Origin: Hypholoma sublateritium FD-334 SS-4 | Lineage: Eukaryota; Basidiomycota; Agaricomycetes; Agaricales; Strophariaceae | NCBI GenBank assembly: GCA_000827495.1 | Contig: KN817565.1 | Coordinates: forward strand, 186,001-250,000 | DNA: 64,000 bases | Direction: 5' to 3' | Part shown: positions 33,043 through 45,912 of the stretch, piece after piece | Layout: each line of letters starts with the position of its first letter | Numbering within the stretch: position 1 is the stretch's first letter | The notes under the pieces: model-generated | Databases searched by the model: none | Seen by the model: the letters and a program-made list of their open reading frames with translations, nothing else | Told to the model about the DNA's origin: nothing | Translations under genes and position numbers: made by a program

Positions 33043-36010
33043 GCGCGCTTGTATAATCCACGAACCAAACGAATTGTAACAGTCTTTTTGTATTGCTCCC
33101 CGTACCTACTGTATTTCTAGCTCGTCTTTTGTATCTTCGCTTTCTCTGGTCTTGGACCGTACCGCCGGGCATGTACTTCTTTCCCTTGATTAGTGTGTGA
33201 TCTTGCTTCTCGTGTATTACCCTAAATGATCTTTTTTCTCTACTCGGACGCTGTCTTTCACGATGTAAAGCTACCCCTGGCACGTAACATATTTATCTCC
33301 CTGTGTTCTGATAATCCATGCATCTTTTGAACTATCCACGATCTGCGAGACTCACCTGAGGGGCGTGAAGCGCGAGGACAGATCGTGAACATACGTAAGT
33401 CTTGTAATATTGACTACAAATACTGTTCTATAAATTGGCTGATATGTCCCTCGCAGTACATCATTTTAGTCACCTATCTATCTTATATCGTGCTTATCAT
33501 GGTTTTCTTTATGTTAGATCGTGCGCCCTGACTGCGCAGCGCCTCTAACTCCCTCGTTCTGTAGTCTAAGTACGACACCCATACCATCTGTCAGCCGTCT
33601 CTCGAATCGAACCTCGCATATCAAGACCTCCGTCTTCCCTGCACACCGAACGGGCGCCTCTTGCCATCAACCGGGGCATATGACCTCCCGCAGCGCGCTT
33701 CCGAGACCCCTCTCTTTGCTTGGTATATCCGCTGTTCGACGCCCGCCTGGACGTGCACTGTGCAGTGTTGTCTCTACCTATCCCGTGCGCCCCTCGTTGG
33801 CGTGCGCTCTGTCTCTTTTCCCGTCCGCCGCGTCCGCTGTACGCCCCAGGCCAGCTTGCGGGCTGGATAAATGCGTCGTGGGGCGCTGCGCGGGGCTAAG
33901 TATCTGCGTACGTACGTCTTGCGCGCATCTCGGTGCTGCGCAGTCGTTAGGCGCCTGTCACGCGTAATTTTTCCACTCCAATCAGGCCAGGCTCGACAGG
34001 CTGAGCTCCGGGCGCTTTGACGCCGCTCGCTGGTTTCGTCGTGTCGCTCGCGCGGATTGTAACGGGAACAGACACTTGCAGAATCTCGTGCTGACCCTCC
34101 CTATTATTTGAACCTTCGCTTCGACGGTGCGGTATTTCATCGTTCTACGGGGCTAGGATCTTAATCGCTCCAGATACGGATGTATACCAGTGGGCAGGAG
34201 ACTTGTCACAACTCCAGATGTGTTACTCTTGCGCTGGGGAGGGAACGACATATGAGCGCGCGGCAACGTCAACCCGTCATGCCCGTGGCCAGTCACGCTG
34301 CGGGTGGATGTCGCGCGCAGCGCCCACAGGCTATTTCTGGTTGTAATGCACGACGTCCCATCGATTGGCTCTCGTAGACTCCGTACATCACGTCGCTCGT
34401 GATGTCTGCTTATGCAGTTTGCACCCCCAAATTCCTCGACGCTGCAATCATCTCGAATTAGCGGCGCATTCCATATCATGCGCGCACTCGGCGAGCCTGT
34501 TAATTATGGACTCAATCATGATCCAGGCACGTTCTGGGGTGATTGAATTCTGTCCATGGAGAGGGAATCTAACGCCATCTATATGTACATAGTATAAATA
34601 TATGGCTTCGTTGTTTCATCATACTTCTCCCCGCGTTGTAACTCGCTTGAGCGCGAAACCAAAACGACACCCACGGATTGTTATTCCATTTATTTGAATT
34701 TCGAAAAAACCTAAAATGAGCTGTTCCCGGTGTCCTGTGGACTGTATAATCTACCCAGTCGGGCAAGAAGGCGTAGATAATTGAAATCTCAACGTGCGAT
34801 AAGATGTCGGACGTGATACTCTCCGATGAGGCGGGAGGAGGCGTAGACGGGCGCTGGTCCCGTGGCTGCTGCGCGGCGTTTTGACGCGCTGGTAATTTAT
34901 TCCTGTGCTTACTGATATGCTCCCTACGTGCACATGCACCCCTTGCTTCTTATTGACCCCCCGCATAAGTTTCTGCACCGAGAACTCGCACGATCACTTG
35001 AGCGTCTAAGGTGTGCAATGTCGTGACCTTGGCGATTTTTTCGGGTGAGGACACCAAGCGAGTGATGTGTCAGCGCCCAGTGGGAACGGGTACAAAAGCG
35101 GGTGGGCCAAGGGCACAATAGTGCGGAGAATCTGTGCTGCTATCCCTCCCCCTCCTCCACCCCCGCAAAATTTCGCTCTTTCGCGCAGCGGCTACGGGCG
35201 CTTGTTTCGCAGGCTGTGCACGGCGTCGATCAGATGTCATATCTGGCACAGCACTGCACCTGATCGCTCCCTATCCGCAAGGCTGTGCTCGCCATGAAGA
35301 GGCTGTGCATCGCACGGCGCGGGGGCTAAGAAGGGTGGATCCATGGAACCTTTCTACGTGGGACTCCGGTGCGTGCTCGCGGTTCCTTTTTTGCTCGGTT
35401 TTCCTCCATGGATGTGGCTGGACCGGCGGCCACTTACCGCACGCGCCCCGAGCGCCTCGCTGGACGGCAATGACAGCAGAGGTTCAATATCACATCCGAT
35501 TATATGTTGATTGTGCGCTTTGCACACGCCGGCGCTCGCAATCATCTGGCCGGGACCGTTAACGGTCGCTGGTTGGAATATTCATTCGGTGTGGGCTGAA
35601 CACTCTCGCTGTCCTTCCTGTTCGCCCTGACGCCGGGTTGCGTGTCATCAGTGTGCTAATTTTATCTGCGGTCCCGGGCCTTCGGCTGATACGTTGCTGT
35701 CATGGCCGTGAGGCCTGAGATGTCTTTTCTTATTACTGTTTCTTGACTGTCTGAGCGAACACCGTAGTACCTTGGATTGTCACATCTTAGTATACTCATA
35801 TAATATTCCCTCCTGTAAACCGTTGCTTCACGTTTGTTAAATCAGTGTTGATTGTTCCCCAGGCTACAGCCAGAATTCAAACGGGCTGTAAATACTCATT
35901 TTGGCCATATGGTTGATACCAAATAGGTAATCTGGCTTAATTTACTGGACAAAGCATCTCCCAAGAAACATCTTAGTTGGGCCTGTGGCAGCGATCCACA
36001 ATGCCCTTAA
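33043..36010. other. 3 kb without a supported gene
   Basis: 33043-33300 is likely the 3'UTR of the APRO gene. 33520-34000 is CpG-rich and CT-rich, similar in texture to the repeat blocks, but no exact partner was pinned down. The rest has only short overlapping frames. Confidence 0.4.
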
Positions 36011-36011
36011 A

Positions 36012-36019
36012 TATAAAAG
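36012..36019 (+). promoter_or_regulatory. TATA box
   Basis: TATAAAAG at 36012-36019 stands 35 bases before the ATG at 36047. With a usual TATA-to-start distance the transcript would begin only a few bases before the start codon. Confidence 0.45.
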
Positions 36020-36046
36020 CGCAGTATTTTGACATGTACATACAAC

Positions 36047-36364
36047 ATGCCTTCTGCGTTCTACTACGAGGTCTTTCGTGCCATAGAAAGTACCGAGCAC
36101 ATCCACGACTGGTCGTCTGCAGTAGACGATGAGAATTCTGCACGAGCATCCTCGCAGTTCAATTCATACCGGGATCTGGAGAACGCTATTTATGAAGGAG
36201 AGATAGAACGTGGGGTCCTGGTATTAGCAGATGCGCCGTGCCACCGAATGCAACCACGACACAGGCGGCAATCTTGCCAGCCTCACAAACGAAAGCGAGT
36301 CTGGATTGCAGGTAAATCGGCGCACTTTATGGTGAGAATTATGTTCCTCGTAGAGCCATTTTAG
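36047..36364 (+). CDS. small unidentified basic-tailed protein, 105 aa
   Basis: The frame runs from ATG 36047 (ACAACATGCCTTCTGC) to TAG 36364. Residues 1-65 are acidic and helical (FYYEVFRAIESTEHIHDW, then DLENAIYEGEIERGVLVLAD); residues 68-92 are strongly basic (HRMQPRHRRQSCQPHKRKRV), which could be a nuclear targeting or nucleic-acid-binding tail. No family is recognised. GTAAAT after WIAG is a possible donor with an acceptor-like CGTAG 30 bases later, so the last 14 residues are uncertain. The charge pattern and the TATA box are the reasons for calling it; it sits in otherwise gene-poor DNA and could be a relic. Confidence 0.4.
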   Translation: MPSAFYYEVFRAIESTEHIHDWSSAVDDENSARASSQFNSYRDLENAIYEGEIERGVLVLADAPCHRMQPRHRRQSCQPHKRKRVWIAGKSAHFMVRIMFLVEPF

Positions 36365-39300
36365 TTCTAAAGGTCGCATATGCAGAATTCACGCTTTAAG
36401 TTGTGTTGTACTTGACGTCCGCAGCCGCAAGCGGCTTTCCAACTCCTAGACATATTCACATATAACGACCCCACTATGTGCCTTCTCACACACCACCATC
36501 AAATGGATTTTGTCATGTATAAGTACGCTATGTTTTAGATCATATTATAAGGCCAAATCACCGACACTGAGTTCAAATGTGTGGGACACCCCACTTGGAA
36601 CGCTTTTGCAACGAGATATCTCCCCAGCGTGCGCAAACCACGCCTAGAATGGTCCGCGTCACAGAGTGACCCTTTTACCTATCGTATTCCCTTTGAATTT
36701 CTCGCTGGATGCTGGGCGCTGCCGTTGCCTCACTTTCAGCCTATCTACTAGATGGAAAGACATCTGCGGGCATACGTGGTCATGTACATGATTCGTCCGT
36801 GTCCGGCGTAGATTATAAACCTCCGGGCGCCGAGCATTCATGAAAAATTCATTATATGCAGAATTAATGCAGAACGGTGCATCGCCCTCTATCTATGTGG
36901 CTACGTTCTCTGTCCATCTGCCGCAGCTCTCGGTCTATGCCCTCCCACAGGACGCTGTCTGGCGCCCTCTGGTGAGTGGATATCCTGCCTGGTGTAAAGG
37001 GTTGATGTGTGATGTGCGCAGTGTATATTGACGCGGTCCAGCAGTCCTCCGAGCTTCCCCCCCAATGGAAAATGCGCTCCATACAGATGAATTATTGTAG
37101 CGTTTGACCCCACTTGTATTTTGTCTGTTGTGAAATGTGTATGCTCTCCGCTCCGTTGGTCGATCCCGCTGTATACATGCTACGTACAGTTGCACTGGGA
37201 CATGTAGAGTCGTTGTATATGAGCGCCGAAATTGCTTTGCGTGCGATGGCGGCCATCCAGCGTCCTTCCTCCATTCCACTCGCTTATACCATCTTCCTCT
37301 GCTGCGTCACCGTACAGCACGCCATCCCCTGCTTCACGTTGTCGGCTCGCTCGTGGGTACTCCATTCTGCCAGGCAAGAATCTCTCGGCGTATACGCTGT
37401 GTGGGATCTCCACGCATGGCAGTCTCCTGTAGATCAAGGTAGCGAACGTGCCATCGTGTGCTCTCCATACCTTCCCTCCACATATTTTTCTATATGCATA
37501 TTCTCCTCTTCGATGTGCTCACGCCTCTCAATCGTTCACACCCGCCGTCTATCCCCCATCTCCGTCTACGCACTCGCATGCATCTTCACGCCAGTTGGAA
37601 CATTCTCGCCATGCTGCGTCACGGGAGTGTCTCGCTATCCGCTCGTATCAACTGCTCACAACGCGCACGCGGAGCAATGATTCCCTCGTTTCACCGTGTG
37701 GGCTATTTAATGGTAAACGTGGCGGTCGAGCGCTTCTATCTGTGCTTGCGCTGCCCACGCCTTCCCGCCGCCGCTCTTGCGCTTCTGCGCGATGCGTAAA
37801 AGGTGCATTATACTCATCCAGACGCGTTCCAATCGTTTTGATAGTGCGCATACTTTAACCCCATACTATCAGATATCGGCACTGTGCCACGTACACCCAG
37901 CGCGATGAGGAAATATTCGCCAACCGTCTTGCCCACGCCGCCGCCGGCGCGGCGACTCGTAGAGGGCATCGGTGTCTATTCTTTGTTGTAGTATGCAGGG
38001 AGTGCAATCACAAAGTGTAAGTACATACACGCGAATGTACAAAACGATTGATCGTGCGCCCGTGCTGAGCCGGGCCGTGCGTGTCGTGTTTGTGAACCGT
38101 TCAGGGCATGCCATCTGGGCGTCTAACTTAGATGATGAGTTTTTGTTCCTTCTCATCGCCTGGTTGACAATGAAGCAATTACAAAGCAAGTGATCAGATA
38201 TGGATGATATCCAAGAATGTTGCTGACGACGTGCGTGCGAATGTTCTCTCCAACGTGGTAAGTACGATGCAAGGTCGATTTTGTTCTGTGCCAGTGGATC
38301 TCGGATGGGCGGACGGGAAAGTAGTAACAATATAAATAACAAAAAATCGCGAATTAAATCTAATAAATTACGCTTCCTCGACGGAGTGCACAAGTACAGG
38401 CAACATGTCTGGATCAAAATGTTAAGGTATTCCGCGCAGCGAGAGTGAGGCGCCACTCGTGCTTGCTTTCGCCCATCCCACATCCACACAGCGGCTGGAC
38501 CACACTCGATCTCAGCCCTCTCTTCCCGCACTGACTGCACGCTCCTGCCGAGCATCCTTCTACCAGACGGGCCGTCGTCGCGGCTTATTACGCCACTGGC
38601 ACGTACCATCTGTCGGGAGCGACTCCTCAACGCGTGCGCGCACACACGCGTACCCAATCTTGAAACACGCATTTCTCCTACTCTCGCTGTCCGGCGAGCT
38701 GATGAGCATTGTTCCAGATGGCGTTTGTCAGCAGCTCACACCGCCACGGGAAAGGCTCACCTAGTGTCGAGGTTTATTTTGACCGAGCGGCACGCTCACT
38801 CAGGGAGAGATCACCGGGCGCACTATGCGCAAGTGGCGTAGACCACCAATCATTCACCTCTTCTACTTTCCTCAGCCTCGCCCACGATCTCATGCTGCAC
38901 CACCACCCGCACCGTCGTACACATGTTTGCGCGTACGCTGCGCGCTGCCCCTCAATCATCAACGCGCTGCCGATCATCCTCTCGAAAACGGGATATTCTG
39001 CAGAACGCCACGCGCACGGTCCACCGTTTCTGCTCTATTGGTTCTCCGCTGCGCGCAACGAGCGCGGGGGCGCACCCGTACTCGCTCCTGTCCTTTGCCC
39101 GTCGTACCGCCCAGTGCACCCCTTGCGTGCCTGGTAGAACCTCACGGGCGTCCACGCACCGTCCGCATTCCGAGTGCATTCACCAGGTAAGTTCCCCTCT
39201 AACTCGAGAGCCGCGGCGCTGACGCACGGTGCGTGATTGGCGCCGCAAACAGCGCATGACCATGAAGTGTTGATGTACGGTAATCGGCCGCGCTGCAGGG

Positions 39301-39854
39301 AGTATCTCGGCGCGCACGAGCTTCCTGCTGAAGTTGCGCGGCACATGAGTCCGAGGCGGAGCAAATGCGTAATACAGCGCAGACGCTGGATGGTGCGGTG
39401 ATGTATGTTGCAGTATTTAGAGTGGATACCTACGTCATAAACATCAATATGACGCTTACCTGGACTTGACGGCACGTACTAAAATGAAATCGTGTAATGA
39501 AGAAGACATGCGGCTGGTTCGCATGCATATACAAGCCGGGAATGGATGATATTTCTAAGGACTTACAGGCTCTTTGAAATGCGCGCACGCGATCTCCAAG
39601 ACATTTTATTTGCACACCACGGCATCGTCGCGCACGGGTGTCTGGGCTCTCTGTCAGCGGCATGGGTGGGGTACACGCTAAATGCGCCTGTTTATCGGCG
39701 CTGCACGATCTCTACCGCATGCGGCGGAATTTAGAAGTGGATTTTGAGGGTGCCTAGATGAAATGCAGCCGTGCGCGCGGGGACAGCGGGCGACGCATGA
39801 GCTGAGAATGCGGGAAAGGACGCAGGCGCACGGAGGCGGCGGGACGGCGGGCCG
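36365..39854. other. 3.5 kb without a supported gene
   Basis: Frames up to 267 codons (minus, 38672-37869) and 188 codons (plus, 37114-37680) exist but show no domain, and alternative frames overlap them. 39370-39410 (GCGCAGACGCTGGATGGTGC, then GGTGATG) matches the linker repeat word GCGCAGACACTGGACGGCGC at 43770, so the repeat field begins by 39.4 kb. Confidence 0.4.
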
Positions 39855-40735
39855 AAACCACGCGACGTGGTCCGTGCGAATATACCCCGGTCTCTCGCAA
39901 TGTTATTATATCCTGATCCTGGAAATCTCCTCCAGCTGCGATCCATTCTCCCTCCTTCCACAAAACGCAACCCCTCCGCCACGCTTTCCAGTTTCCCCCT
40001 CCGTCCATCCCACGCGCCACCCCTCTTGGCCCCGGGACGACAACACATGCGTCGCAACACCACACCCGCTGCACCTGCGTCCCATAGCGCGGCGCGCGAT
40101 GCGCGCGTGTGGGCTGCATCTCATTCCCCTTGTCGTCCCTGTCCGCCCAGGCGCCGCGCTGTGCTGCACAACCTGGTCCAAGTCCTGCATCTTTGGTGGT
40201 GCCCCCCCTTTTCTCGGTATCTATGTCACTGGACCTGCTGTGAACGCTGACGCGACGCGGTGCGCACTGCCTAGGGAACAGGTTCCCTGTATCGCCGTGC
40301 TCGCTCAATCCTCAGGAGCTCGCGGTTCACCCGCAGCCTCCGCTTGTATCGCTCCTGCGTTGTCTCGCTAAGCTCAGCCGATCGCGCCGCTGTGCGCCAG
40401 GACAAAGCTACGATACCTCCCTGTGTAGCGTACATCCACACCCCTTAACGCCTACCTAGCACGCTTGTAATGGCTCGGCGCGGAATCTCCCTGGCTGGCT
40501 CACTGCGATCTGTGCACCGCACGAGGTCGCACCGCCTCCATCTACCTCTTCGCTGCCTCCTTTTTCTACGCCGCCCGCCGCTGGGACACTCAATATGCGA
40601 TCTGGGCCCTACCTAGCGCGCTCTGTGCGATCGTTCGCTTCGTGTGGAAATTGGCGCGCTTTGTCTCGTCATTTCCATATTGACGTGTCCTTGTGTTGCG
40701 GCGCCGCTCGCTGCGTACGGCCTGCGTGGTGCCTC
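39855..40735 (+). repeat. repeat block C, copy 2
   Basis: It begins ACCACGCGACGTGGTCCGTG, continues AATCTCCTCCAGCTGCGATC, CCCCGGGACGACAACACATG and CCCTTGTCGTCCCTGTCCGC, and ends ATTTCCATATTGACGTGTCC, TTGTGTTGCGGCGCCGC. All of these recur in the same order and spacing at 44108-44930. Frames differ between copies, with stops and indels, so this is noncoding or long decayed. Confidence 0.8.
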
Positions 40736-42559
40736 CGGTGCTGCGTCTGATACAGTTGCGTTTCAAATAAAGATATCGCTTGTTGCGCACATGGATAGTT
40801 CCAATCTCGGATGAGACGGTGATATCAGCCAGGGAAGCCGTCCGCTCGACAAGTCATCTACTTATCTCACATTCTGCGACACCGATTACCCCTCCCCGTC
40901 TAGATGTGCGCTTGTCCTCCAAAATAGACACAGGCGCGCGCGCATCAAGCCGCGCCGTTCTTTCTTTCTGCGCGACCCCATCACGGCACTGTTCGTGTCA
41001 AATTTTTCAGTGCGTGTTCTTGCTATTGCTCTCGCCTGCCTGCATAAGCGAATTTCCGGCGGAGGCGCGATGTAAGCGGCACGGCGGTCGTTGTCTGTTT
41101 TATGTTCGGGTGCTGCTCTCCTCCTGCCGTGGGCGATGGTCCACGACTACGACGTCGTGTTGGGTATTTTATGCGGCGTGGTAATTGGAGGTTGGCGCCA
41201 GGGCAGGTAGATGTGCCGCTGTCTTTTGGTAGGCAGTTGATAATGAATTCGCGTAGGTACCCTTCATCCACATCGCGCATCTATATGCCCACTGTATTTA
41301 TTTATTTTCAAAAAATTAAACCACCGCATCACGGTCCATTCATACGCTTTATACTCGTCCATGCTGTCTTCCTTCCAATGTAGCCTTTATCGCGCGCTTT
41401 GGCGCACAACCAAACGCTCCTTCGATTTCACGCGCCATGTGCCGTATTTAATCGACGCTCAGTCTGGCGTCATCGTTATCATTTTTTTAAAAAAAGGAGA
41501 TACGTATGTAGGTCCATCGTCCGAGAACGGTGATCTCGTGATGAATCTGCGAATGCATTCTTCTTGTGAACCGAATAAGCGCCGTCGCGGCGCGCAGCGG
41601 GCTCCGCGAAGCCCTGGATTTCAATCGCCTGTATGCGGACGTAAAAAAACGTGAATCGCATTCAAAAGCACAGATCCGAAGTGGCATGACTGCGTGTGTA
41701 TTCCTACTATTCCTACTGTCCACTCCAACGCCCCCAGTAACCCACCCCGACCCGTTGTTGTACGTCCCCGCCTCGCGCGTTCCCCCAGTAATTCAGACAA
41801 CAGAAAATGTCGCGTTTCGATGCGAGTGGAGGACGTAAATATGCGCTTGGGACCCTGGTGTAAGTGTAGGACGCAGCGCACCGTGAAATGCGCTGGCGAT
41901 GAGCCGGCATTGACTTGCCGGATGTTCGGCGGCAACGTGCCGGGCGGCGCGACGTGGCGGAAGTTGCGTTGAACCTCGATCACCACCCATCGACGAACCA
42001 CCATCATCCCTCCTCCCGCTCATCGACCATCCGCTCCCCACTGCCCATCGTCGGCTCTGCGCGCCCAAGTTTTGGTTCCAGACAGGCCTTTCCGCTGGCG
42101 TACACCGCCGTGACATTGCTGACTGGTATATCTCTACAAGGCTATGGGTGCGCACAGGGCACACGCAGCGCAGGACGGCCGCATCGCAAACGCCCCTCGC
42201 GCGTACGCCATAACCAGCCTCGCGATCTGTCATGTGCCCCCCTCGCACGCGCTCTGTCCCTGCCTCGCTTCCTCACCCGTCGCCGTCTCCGCGCCCCACG
42301 GTCCGCCTCCTATCAGGACACCCCCTGCGTGAGCCTCCAGTGTAATTCCCTGCTAGTCTGACAACAAATGGCAGCTCTTCGGGCGTGCAGCGCGCACGCA
42401 GCGCCTCCCACATCGAACCCTTCTCCTATTTCCACACAGCGCGAGCCCCTCTTCACGCACGTACGATTCTCACTCCCTTTGTACTGCGCCCATCGCCTGA
42501 CGTGCCCCGCCCCGCGCACGACCCGCCTGCTCCGCGCATCTATCCCCTCCCCGCCGCCG
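40736..42559. other. gene-empty repeat-like DNA
   Basis: 41566-41690 reads SGLREALDFNRLYADVKKR in one frame, suggestive of a helix but isolated. 42240-42330 contains CGTCGCCGTCTCCGCGCCC, the reverse complement of the box at 11198, 11438 and 13424. No gene is called. Confidence 0.4.
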
Positions 42560-42870
42560 CACATCCCCCCGCATCTCCCATGTCCTCCTCCCGCCACCCG
42601 CCGTCGTCTACGTGCGCCCAATACACGGCTTCTAGGCCGCAAACACCCGCGCGCAAAACGCCGCCGGATGTCTCGCCTAGTCACCCTGTTCCTCATTAGG
42701 GTGCGCGTATTGCGCATGCGGTACAGCTCCCATCCGCGTCCCCTCCCGGTCACGTCCCGCCTTTCGCTACCTCGCGCCGCCGTTCAGCATATATGCGCTC
42801 CCGCGCGGTTCTATCAGCCGGGTCTGACGCTTAGTGCACGGCGGGCTGGATGCTCCGCGGACGATACGGC
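42560..42870 (+). repeat. repeat block E, copy 3 (inverse of 13163-13490)
   Basis: CGGCTTCTAGGCCGCAAACA, GTCTCGCCTAGTCACC, GCGCATGCGGTACAG and CCCATCCGCGTCCC occur in the same order as in the reverse complement of 13410-13270. It lies immediately before block D here, whereas in the 13-16 kb region it lies beyond block C. Confidence 0.68.
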
Positions 42871-42899
42871 GCATCCTGGTGTGTCGCACACACAGCGCG

Positions 42900-43380
42900 C
42901 GATGGGGGTCCAGTACGCGCTGTCAGCGTTCCAGGTCCCCTTCGCGCCCCGCTCGGCCGGTTCTGTCCCGCGGCGTGTTTCAGACGCTGTGCCCTGTACG
43001 TAGCATGGCGCAGACACGTCGACTTGCGCTGTTTGTCCCAGCCGTACGCCCCTCTTCACGCAGGAGTCGCCGGCGCTGCATTCTGGCACGGTCTCGACAC
43101 TGCGCAGCACATTTCGGGCCGCGAAGATAATCCACACGCTGCAATGCGCGGTATGTGTCGTGGGTCGCTGAGTCTGCGATTCAAACGTCGTGGGGCGGGT
43201 GCGTGGGTGCTGCATGCCATAGGAACTCATCGCTGGCTGCGCATCTCGAGACGACGGCCCGGCGGCGCGGGATATGCGTCTGCACTGCGAGGCACGGCGC
43301 CGGCGCGCTGTGCGCTGGAAATGCAGCGCGGGAGTTTGGACGTCGGGCCACGAGACGCTACGTGAGTGAGCGTGTCTGTG
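42900..43380 (-). repeat. repeat block D, inverse copy
   Basis: Reverse complement of the block at 15300-15810; shared words are listed there. The minus-strand frame VWIIFAARNVLRSVETVP is matched by VWVIFAARNLLRSVESVP at 15620-15680. Confidence 0.7.
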
Positions 43381-43589
43381 CGCTTGCTGTTAGCGCCCGT
43401 CTGAGGCGGCGCCGCGCGTGTGTGTCACACGTGAGAGCAGTGGGGTGAAGCGGCGGTAATGATAAGCACGCGCAAAGTTCTAAGTCACGAAGTACGCATG
43501 CCGCGTGGCGCATTACATAGAACACGCCCGAGCGCCACCTTTTGTAATCACATCGCGGCAGGGCGGGGACGCCTGGAAGACTCTCCGTA

Positions 43590-44107
43590 GATGTGGGCGC
43601 TTATTGTGAGGCAGAGAGCGTGCGGCTACGGCCGACGGCGCGCTGTCTTGTGGAGAACCCGTCCTCAGGTTAGTGCATATTATCTGAACCGTCGCGCTCT
43701 GCGTTCTTGTGAAGGGGGCACATGATGCGCTGCGAGAGCGGTAGCACGCGAGGGCGATGAGGGGCTGAGCGCAGACACTGGACGGCGCGTTGATGTGACG
43801 CGCACTGAACAGCGCGTGCTGTCTCTGGGTTAGCGCTGGCCCTTGTTCGTACTATATTGTATTATTCATAGTATGTATTTACGTAGTAAATATACATTAC
43901 AATACTTGTTACTTACCTGACATTGAGCGTGTGCATATAGTGAAATCACGCCGCGCGGGTGGCCCACGCGTTTATTTAAGTAACAAGACGGAATTTTGTT
44001 ATGACTTTGTGGACATACCGCGGTATGCGCGCTGTCTCGAAGGTATTTACACCGCCTTTTGGACGTGGCGCGTTGTGCGCGCACACTGTCTGCGGTGTCG
44101 GGCTTCG
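43590..44107 (+). repeat. linker repeat, copy 2
   Basis: Colinear with the reverse complement of 15150-14650, including GCGGTAGCACGCGAGG, TCTGTCTCTGGGTTAGCGCT, CGCCGCGCGGGTGGC, TATTTAAGTAACAAGAC and GAAGGTATTTAC. It contains the AT-rich segment 43860-43960, which is missing in the 14.8 kb copy. Confidence 0.72.
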
Positions 44108-44930
44108 TTGAATCACGCGACGTGGTCCGTGCGAATATACCTGGGGCTAGCGGCAACGCCATTGTCCTTATCATGAACATCTCCTCCAGCTGCCCACCCA
44201 ATTGTCCCCTTCTTCCCTAAAATGCCCAACCACTCAGACCCATGCTCTCTAGTATCTCCCCCTCCGTCTAAACTCCACGCACTTGCTGTCTTGGCCACGG
44301 GACGGCAATCTATGCATTGCGAACACCACACCCGATGCTCCCGCGTCCCAGACCGCGGCGTGCTGCACTCGCGTGTGGCTTGCATTTTATTTCCCTTGTC
44401 GTCCCTGTCTGCTGAACAACATCACGTCCTCGCCGCCTGGCTGGGCGCTCCGCCTTTCTTGGATATCTGCGGGTCCGCTGCTGCTTTGAACCGTGGACAC
44501 GATGTGGTGCGCATGTTTCATCGTCGTGCCATTTCAATCCCCACCACGACGCGGTATATATCCCAGTCTACGCTTGCACCATCCCTGTGTTATCTCGCTC
44601 AGGAGTCAGCGCAGCCGCCACTAGTCAGCCGATCGCTCTGGGATGCTCCAGCATAGAAGTACACTTCTCATTCTCCTTTCAGAATTCGCTGGCCCCTCGT
44701 GTCCGCTTTGCTGTGATATGCGCGCTGCACAGGGCCACGCTCGCCTCCATTTGTATACACTTCCTTGGTCTACGTCGCCCCCGCTGAGACGCCTAATATG
44801 TGACCTGGACCTAGTGCGCGCTGTGTTCCGTCGTGCGCCGCATGGGGACACTGTCGTGCTATATCCTCCAATTTCCATATTGACGTGTCCCTGTGGTGCG
44901 GCGCCGCGCGCTGTGTGATGTGCAGCGGGC
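44108..44930 (+). repeat. repeat block C, copy 3
   Basis: Uninterrupted copy: GAATCACGCGACGTGGTCCG, ACATCTCCTCCAGCTGCC, CTTGGCCACGGGACGGCAAT, CCCTTGTCGTCCCTGTCTGC, and terminal ATTTCCATATTGACGTGTCC, CTGTGGTGCGGCGCCGC. Together with the linker and block D it forms a stretch of about 2 kb colinear, in inverse, with 15.8-13.6 kb. Confidence 0.8.
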
Positions 44931-45912
44931 ATACGCAAGGGAATTTATTGTGTGTACAGCACCGTGGGCTGTGGACGTCGCTGCTCCCTATGAACTAGCT
45001 TCCGGCCCAATGCGCTGCGCGTCCTTCGGACTACGCGCTAGCGCATGTTCAGCACATCATTTACATCTTTAACCCTGGAGTTCATCTACATATAATTTAT
45101 ACCCTATTCCCACTCATTGCCCGCTGTCGTATTCGCTCTGCGCGCTCATGGCCATGTTCAGATGGGACTTTCCCCCGGCGTGGTACGCCACGGGGAGGAC
45201 CCGCCCGGTGCCAAAAGTATCGCTGTGACGTGCGCATTGTGTATATCAGCGCGGGGCGGCTGTCCTTCGTGATGTGCCCTCGTTCGAGTGTGCATATATG
45301 CGCTTTGATGTCTGAAATTCACCGCAAGCAGGCCTTCGTTTTGGCTCTGAGACGCGACCTCGCGTCCTCCCGGTATACAACGCACATCCGTCGCATTGCT
45401 GACCCGTGCGCGCTGTGTATACCGCACTTTCCCGCTTTGTTTTCAACAGGTAGTTTTCTCGGTGGTCGTGGCCTCGGAGATGTTTCGTCTGGCAGCGTAA
45501 CCAGCCTTCGGAGGAGCTCAGTGCGCTTCGGCGTTTCTCATCGTCGGATGTATATACTCTGGTTATATTCCCCCTGATCCCGCAGGTACGTGGTCTTATG
45601 ACACCGTGGGCTTTGCGTTTTTCCATTCTATATATGCGTCGGGAGTGTCTTTCACATTTGTGGATTCCGCACTTCGTATTGGGTGTGCAAGCACTGCTCT
45701 ATGGGACACATTATATTGTATAACACTTTCAACGCCGTGGTGGCGGTAAGTAGTATTAATATGGATGCGCTCATGAGAAAGTATTAGTACGTCATTTCTG
45801 CATCAGTTTCTCATACTCACCGTTCGTTGGTCACACGTGATTTCACAGCATACACAGCACGACGCACGCCGTTGGGTGCAGTCGCTTCCTCCTCTCCACC
45901 GCATTCTCTCTC
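44931..45912. other. intergenic, promoter side of the WD40 gene
   Basis: Only short frames. The last 100 bases before the ATG at 45913 are CT-rich (CTTCCTCCTCTCCACCGCAT), as in other leaders here. No TATA box near the start was recognised. Confidence 0.4.

Noticed and set aside
37869..38672. 267-codon minus-strand frame
   Set aside because: No domain, mixed composition, crosses AT-rich and GC-rich segments, and competing frames exist on the other strand.
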